Assembly (NCBI GenBank): GCA_008711295.1
Contig: VUYV01000146.1
Location: 1,107,730 to 1,171,729, forward strand
DNA: 64,000 bases
From: Anarhynchus alexandrinus
Lineage: Eukaryota > Chordata > Aves > Charadriiformes > Charadriidae
Direction: 5' to 3'
Positions 58,236 to 64,000 of this stretch are shown in pieces. Position numbers and translations under genes: made by a program. How positions within the stretch are numbered: position 1 is the stretch's first letter; every line of letters starts with the position of its first letter. Below the pieces are notes generated by a model. That model searched no databases. It was not told the origin of the DNA and was given only the letters and a program-made list of their open reading frames with translations.

Positions 58236-60852
58236 GTCTGTGCTAGATGCACTCTACAACTTCACGTCACCCGCATAAAGCCCTGAAATTTGGTCTGTCC
58301 GATCAGCTTAGATTTTAAAGGTCCACAGGTCATGCTTTGTCAAAACGGGCTACCCCAATATTTGTGCACATGCTCTCTCACTCCTGTGCTTGCTCCACAG
58401 TCTTGTGATAGCAGCTGTTTACTGCCACCCACCACAGAGCTCACCTGCAGTTCGGCAGGGCTGGTGCAGTCCAGCTGCTTTTCTCTGTCAACAAAAATTA
58501 CGGTCCTCCACCTGAACCATACCATCTAAGAACAATGCAATTCTCATCTAAGAGCTGATATTTTGAAATCACTTTCTTCAAGATAAAATGCTGCCATTTC
58601 CACAGTTGTTAGCTGCAAAGGCTATGAAATTCAGACTGCAGAAAAATAATCTTCAGTTTATTCTCACTACCTGTTTTCCTAAAAGAAGAGCTTTTCCATG
58701 GCAGGTTTAAATTTGTTTTCTCATTTATGTTTTGGGCAAGAGAAGCAGTAAGAGAATAAAATCAGAATGGGAATAGATATATTCCATCAACATGTATACA
58801 TCCATTTGTGACACATCCTCAATGTGCCTTATCAGCCATGTGAAGCCAATTAAGGACTAGATGTACTTTTGTGATTGAAATAGGTAGTAAGCAGCAGAGA
58901 TTAAATAGCAATAAACATAGCACATAGATAAGTTGGCTAGATATTTATTTAATAATTTATTCAGTTAGAAGCACTGTTGAAACTCCTAAAAAATGCTAAA
59001 TGTGTGATTTAGGGAGTCTCTGAAGCAAAGGATGTTGGGAGGCTAGCAGGGCTATAAGTGAAGTAACAGCTGAAACCAGATCACCTGAGAAGCGGAGGAA
59101 GATGTTGGGGGAACCTGGTAGGTTGGGTAAGGCTGGTTTCTTTTGTCATAGTTGTTGCAAGATATGTTTTCTATGGTAGACTCTGACATTCTTAAATGGT
59201 TTATTTTTCTCTGTTGTTTTTTAGACTTCTTCCCTCCTTTATCTATAATGGTGTTATTAAAACAACTGAATGTAAAAAGTTTGTTGCTTGTAGATATGTA
59301 TCTCCAAAGCACAGAAAAGTGTGAAAGGAAAAAAATATTGTTGTTTTTCTGAGATGCTTTGGTTGAAAACATTCTTTAAAAGCTAATTTTAAATAAAAGA
59401 TAGGTTTTAATTGACCATCTAAAACTTAATGAGTTAGGGGAAGGCATCAAAATTTATAGCTGAGGATGAGCTTGGGGGGTGTGGTGGTTTGAAGCTCCTT
59501 TTTCCTTCTCTAAGTATGATCATGCAAGCTTACTGCTAGTAAACTTCTATGATAAAGACTAAAGGAATTCATTCTGGCTGAACAGGAAAGGAAGAAGGCA
59601 GTGTCTGTAGGTTGAGTGCTGCCTATAATGTGTCACACAAGCTAGCACCGCTTAAGGAGTGAGAAAAGAAATGAGTATCCAAATGAAAGTGATAATGAGA
59701 GTTTCTCCTCCCTCCCTTCTTTCTAAGGAGGAAAAAAAACACAAAACACCTGACTCTTGTTGTATCAAAGGGTCAGTGCTTTAGCTCTTGCCTCCTGTTC
59801 TTTAGAAACACAAAGTGGATGTGAAACTCTGCTAAGCTTGGACCCTACACAGGTGAAAACCACTGATGACTAATGGAGAACTGATGTCTCTTACTTCAGC
59901 AAACATATCTTCCTGTCCTCCTGTGCCCTCCTTTGTTGTTGTGCCCCCGCCCCACTCAAACCCCTGCCTTTGATCTATAGGACTCAGAATATAGGCACTT
60001 AAAACATTGCCCCCTTGATGAGCTTCATGCAATAAACCTGTGTGAAATATCTGAACAGAGTTCAACAGTTACTAGGAGTACTTAACTGCTCATCTAATTA
60101 AGATACTTATTTTTTAAACTGGATATATTTAAGATAAGTATCTTAGGTGTTTCCACATCTAAGAAGTCAAGTTCCTTTTTGTTGGGGGTTGGCAAATGGG
60201 TAGAGGAAATCCTTCTAACAGAAACAACCTTGCCACTGTTATAAATTCAGTTGAAAATAGACTTGCACAGAACACAGTTGTTCTAGGATCAGCAGAAGAA
60301 GCGAGACTAGTGTCAAGTTAGTAGGGGCGAATGAGAGGTATGTGAGCCCCCTTAAGAAACAAAATGGCAGTTGAGATGTTTGCTTGAATCCAAAACTTCT
60401 CTGCACATCCCTCTAGAGCACTTGAATTTTTGCTACAATATGGTAACCCCTCTGGCATGTAACAGTTTTCATCTACCTTCGCAGTGCTAGCAGCTGCGAC
60501 CCCAAAAGTATATTATTTGTATACTCTGAAGGAGAAAACACTGTCTTAATGATGTTTCAGTTAATGAAATACCTTAAAAAAATAAAAATCATAATTCTAG
60601 CATATGTGGAGCTCCACATGCAGAGGGCTGGGACAGGAAAAAATGTTGTATGTGTGATAAGCTGTCTTCTAATATTTTGTTTTCAACATGGGTCTTCCAA
60701 ACTCTTGAAGGATAGTGATCTATACAAAGGAAAATGTTTATGTAAAGATAGAATGCAGGCATGAAAATAGGAACACACAGCAGCTGAACACCTTACATGG
60801 TGTCTCTGGCTATGTGAGCAATGACACAATTTTCTCTTCTTATTTTCTTAAG

Positions 60853-62467
60853 GCAATAAACCTGACCTCAAGATGTCAGAGGAAGAAGATACTTTTCTGA
60901 ATGTTAAAAGATCTCTGAAAAAGAGAATGGTGAAACACAGCACTCCAGTAGACTCAATGCTTTCAAGAACAATGCCATCTCTTATAGATCTGACAAATCA
61001 GTCAATCAAGGACCAAGATGTCAGTAAGAGAGTTTATGGATCTCCAGTGCCAAAATCAAATCTAAGCAGATCATTAGCCCAAGTATCATTAGTACGTGTT
61101 GAAGCATACATCCCTCATGCATCCCCTAAAAGGCTTTCAACAGTGTTTGATTCGCAAGAATTAAACAAAGAAATAAGCCAAAGCTCTCAGGTTGTATTTT
61201 CTAGAAGGAGGCTTTCCACGGTGTTGGCCTCTGATGAATCAAATGAAGAGCCAAGTGACAAGGTTGACCCAAACATGGAAACTCAAGCTCCCACCAAAGC
61301 ATCTGAGGACGCTGCAGTAAATCCCAGCAATGGACCTTCATGGCTTGTTACTGGAATACCGGGGATAAAAGATGTCCCAATAGCAAAAACCAGGAAGAAG
61401 AAAATTGACAAAGATCTTGTGGTAACTGCTTTCCCTTAGTTGCTAAATAGCTAAGCTAAACAATTTCCTACCAATGCTGAATATATACAGATCTTTCTAG
61501 TAAGGTTGTTCCATACCTAAAATTTTCATCTCCACAACTTTACCAGTGAGAACATATATTTATGAATTGGGTCATAACCTGCTAGACTCTGTGGTGTTAT
61601 TCCTAATCACAGACTGGATGGTATGCAGTCTTCCAAACCAGTACTTGCTTCAGCTTGTCAACTTATATGACTAGTTGTGTACACTAGTGCAAAAGTACAT
61701 TTTTTTAAATATATCTTTCTTTAGGAGAAACTTAAGAATGGGAAGAAAGCAGTGATTTAAATTCTCAAGTTTCTTAATGTTGGCAAGTTAACTAAAACTG
61801 GAGAAACAAATAATCTACTTCTTTCCTCATTTAATCCAAATCATAGTGCTTTATAAAAAGAATGCCAGTCATTGCAAATGGGGTCTTGTGTACAGTTCTT
61901 TGATTAGTGTAGGGTTTCTTGGGGAAGGCTTAGATTAATAGATCTTATGCAGGTCTTTATTTTTCTGTTCTGTGGACCATGAGAACTCAATTTCTCAGAA
62001 ATCTGTTTACTGGGAAGGGCCCTGTGGAAAGCCCATAGAAAGGATAGGGAGGCAGCAGAGTTAGACTCTGAAGGGTGGCATGTCAGTGTGAAGCCACCAA
62101 ATTCTGTTCTGGTTTGGTTTTTCCCCTGTACCATATTGTTCATGAGTGTGTTGGAAACTCAGGAAAACCTGCCTGCTCTGAGAGTAAAGGCTCCTTAGCT
62201 TAAAACAAATAGAAAACTTCAGACAAAATCCAGTTGGGTTCATAATGCCTTTGTGTATGTTGTTTGGTTTTTGTTGTGTGTTTGTGTTTTGGTGGTTTGG
62301 TTTTGTTTTGTGTTTTTTTTTAAGCAGGCAACATCTGAATGGATTAGATTCACTAAATAATATTTTCTTTTCTATAACAGAGAAAGAAACAAAGAGAATG
62401 GGTGCTTCGTCAACTTAAAAACATTGAGGAAGCAACTGAACATGAACTGACAATTGAAGAAGCTTGA
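60853..62467 (+). CDS. Sororin-like (CDCA5-family?) Ser/Thr-rich nuclear protein, two exons visible
   Basis: Join 60853-61421 and 62381-62467. The intron is GT-AG and phase 0; the acceptor TTTTCTTAAG precedes the first exon. From ATG 60873 the product is 211 residues. The frame stays open back to the acceptor, so coding may begin in an upstream exon. The protein is basic and low in hydrophobics, probably disordered, with CDK-type sites (STPVDS, GSPVPK, ASPKR) and two RLSTV motifs. The C-terminus reads IPGIKDVPIAKTRKKK, then REWVLRQLKNIEEATEHEL, then TIEEA. By eye it follows the order of the human sororin end: LPGI, a KRKKKK-type run, DEW, FEAAEQ, LLVE. Sororin protects sister-chromatid cohesion by opposing WAPL at PDS5. 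No KEN box and no FGF motif is seen, so the family call is tentative; the gene itself is well supported. Confidence 0.6.
61422..62380 (+). other. Intron of the sororin-like gene
   Basis: Starts GTAACT and ends CTATAACAG. GT/T-rich near 62245-62320; no other feature. Confidence 0.75.
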
Positions 62468-62521
62468 TTGAACTAACTATGGAATTAGTGCTATCACATC
62501 CTTGTGGGAATAGCTTGTTCC

Positions 62522-62600
62522 AATAAATCACACACCTGACTATAGTGTCTGTTAGACTTCCTCTTTCCTTCCACAATGTTTTCTTTTTGTTGTTTGTTTG
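62522..62600 (+). terminator. Polyadenylation signal of the sororin-like gene
   Basis: AATAAA at 62522-62527, 55 bases after the stop codon, followed by a T/GT-rich stretch (TTCTTTTTGTTGTTTGTTTG, 62580-62599). The short 3' UTR with both elements supports a genuine expressed gene. Confidence 0.7.
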
Positions 62601-64000
62601 TTTTGTCATTCTTCTTGCCTCTTAAATCTAGGAGGATTCAGGTACAAATTAAGTGCCTCTACATGAGAACCAATATTAATTTACAATGACTGAGGGCCTG
62701 GAAAAAAGAAGGGAGGAAGAACTTTGTGTAAGAATCTTTCTTCTTGTTGATACTCTTTTGTGTAGCCTTCAAATCTTCTAGGGTTGCTAATGTTCCTTAA
62801 GTGACAAAGTCCTAGTGGCCACATAGAGTGCAATCCTGGTTAGCCAACGGAGAATCTCCTCATCTAAAGAGTAATCAAAACTGATGCAATCGGGAATGTT
62901 TTTGCTGCTAGCTGGGGAGATGAGGAAATAGTGAGAGGCACCAAGAAGGGAGTCCAGCCTCTAGAGATTACTAGTTAATAAGAGTTTGTTTTGAAGTTTC
63001 GGTTCAAAATGAGTTTGTTGCAGATTGTAAACACACCTCACTGTTACACTGAAGGTCCTTAATGCTCAGCTGTGTGCCTTCAGTAGGTTTCTGTTTTTTC
63101 TCTAGAGCTGCTGCATGGAGAGGAAGAAGGGTGTCTGACAGCTGTACTGGCAAAATGGCAACCTAGCTCAGAGCAGCGCTTCCTGAAGTGACGCAAAAAG
63201 CATAACGTTCGTGTTTGTTCCTACTGCTGTCTGTTACTTAATCTTTAGGCAGAGTCTAACACTTCTAAGTGATCTATGGGCAGTCGGCAGCAGGGACCCG
63301 GAACAGATTTACCATGTGCACGCATGTATCCCTGCACTGATGTGGCTCTACTACATGCACTCTCCTGGCTATGCTGCTTTTGCAGCCTGTCCCAGGTGCT
63401 ACCTAATTATGTCAAAGGGGAGAGATCCTGTTCAAAAGAAGCTGCAAATTAAGGATGGAGGCATGAGAAGCTTTTGCATTTCCTTCTCACACACTGAAAG
63501 TTGTAATATCTCATGTCAAAGATGGCAGAGAAGCAGAAGCATGGCCCAAGCCAACATTGAGACAGGCTAACCAATAACAGCTGTGTTAGGCTCAAAAATG
63601 CAAGAGGGGAATTGTGGTTTTACTATCCCTTTCAGGATTTAAAAGGAGTTAGGATTACTTTGCTAATGATTCCTGAAGTGAAACTTCAGAGTTTCTTAGG
63701 AGAACAGCCTTGTCCTCAGACCTGGCTTTCTGTGGTAGCCAGGCAGCAGGGCGATGTTGCCCCTCAGGTGACCAGCCAAGGCATGCTCACTTGGTTTTGA
63801 TGCTTAGTTAATGTTCTGGTATTTGTTTGTGTGTGTTACCCAGGCGGCTTGTCTGGCCTCCGCAGGTTCCTCTGGCAACCAGGGAGCTCCTGGCTGATGT
63901 AGATCCCAAGCTGCTTTTGAGATAAAATAGGCATGGTTGCAGATGTGCTGCTATTCCCCTTGAGCTTGCAGGCATTTCATCAGCATCTATGATTTGTGCC
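62601..64000. other. Downstream flank, nothing recognised
   Basis: No CR1, SINE, exon or RNA gene was identified. The 119-codon plus-strand frame at 63211-63570 has no recognisable domain or splice context. Confidence 0.7.

Larger units (their letters stand above)
50241..60852. other. Intergenic region or upstream part of next gene
   Basis: Holds a hairpin-forming inverted repeat, CR1 fragments, a pentanucleotide array and a SINE fossil (separate entries). No convincing exon was found. Any 5' exon of the downstream gene should lie here but could not be identified. Open frames at 56603-56926 and 57386-57712 show no known domain. Confidence 0.7.

Noticed and set aside
1..64000. Endogenous retrovirus, CRISPR array, operon or phage-like system
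   Set aside because: No LTR pair, gag/pol/env wording, regularly spaced repeats or compact gene clusters were seen; this is ordinary vertebrate genomic DNA.

Overview
This is a bird nuclear DNA window. It is AT-rich and intron-dominated, with vertebrate GT-AG splice sites. Its interspersed repeats are mostly CR1 LINEs, several ending in the avian CR1 3' terminal octamer (ATTCTATG-type). No bacterial, organellar or viral gene organisation is visible. The species cannot be named from sequence alone.

Bases 1-50,190 are the 3' part of one plus-strand gene, ADCY1 (Ca2+/calmodulin-stimulated adenylate cyclase type 1). Thirteen coding exons lie between 2,974 and 39,881. They join in frame into about 649 residues: the calmodulin-binding C1b segment, the second six-helix membrane cassette with its glycosylated outer loop, the whole C2 catalytic half, and the C-terminal tail ending KEA. 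The first half (N-terminus, first membrane cassette, C1a) is upstream of the window. The stop codon is followed by about 10.3 kb of repeat-poor, AT-rich DNA ending in AATAAA and a GT-rich tract, read as a very long 3' UTR.

The introns hold CR1 copies at 0.65-0.99, 13.9-14.3, 24.96-25.56 and 35.1-37.4 kb, and an older CR1/L3-like fossil at 33.6-33.9 kb. The 35-37 kb copy keeps part of its endonuclease and its 3' end but has lost the reverse transcriptase core.

Bases 50.2-60.85 kb are intergenic or upstream sequence of the next gene. They hold a 51-bp near-perfect inverted repeat (51,518-51,656), a CR1 copy fused to a CCTAC/CCTAT pentanucleotide array (54.46-55.02 kb), a short CR1 tail (57 kb) and a decayed tRNA-derived SINE (58.14-58.23 kb).

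At 60,853-62,527 is a second plus-strand gene: two coding exons with an in-phase intron, a stop codon and a close AATAAA. The product is a basic, Ser/Thr-rich, probably disordered protein of at least 211 residues. Its C-terminus resembles, by eye, the conserved C-terminal module of sororin (CDCA5). That assignment is tentative and is the most interesting lead here. From 62.5 kb to the end nothing is recognised.
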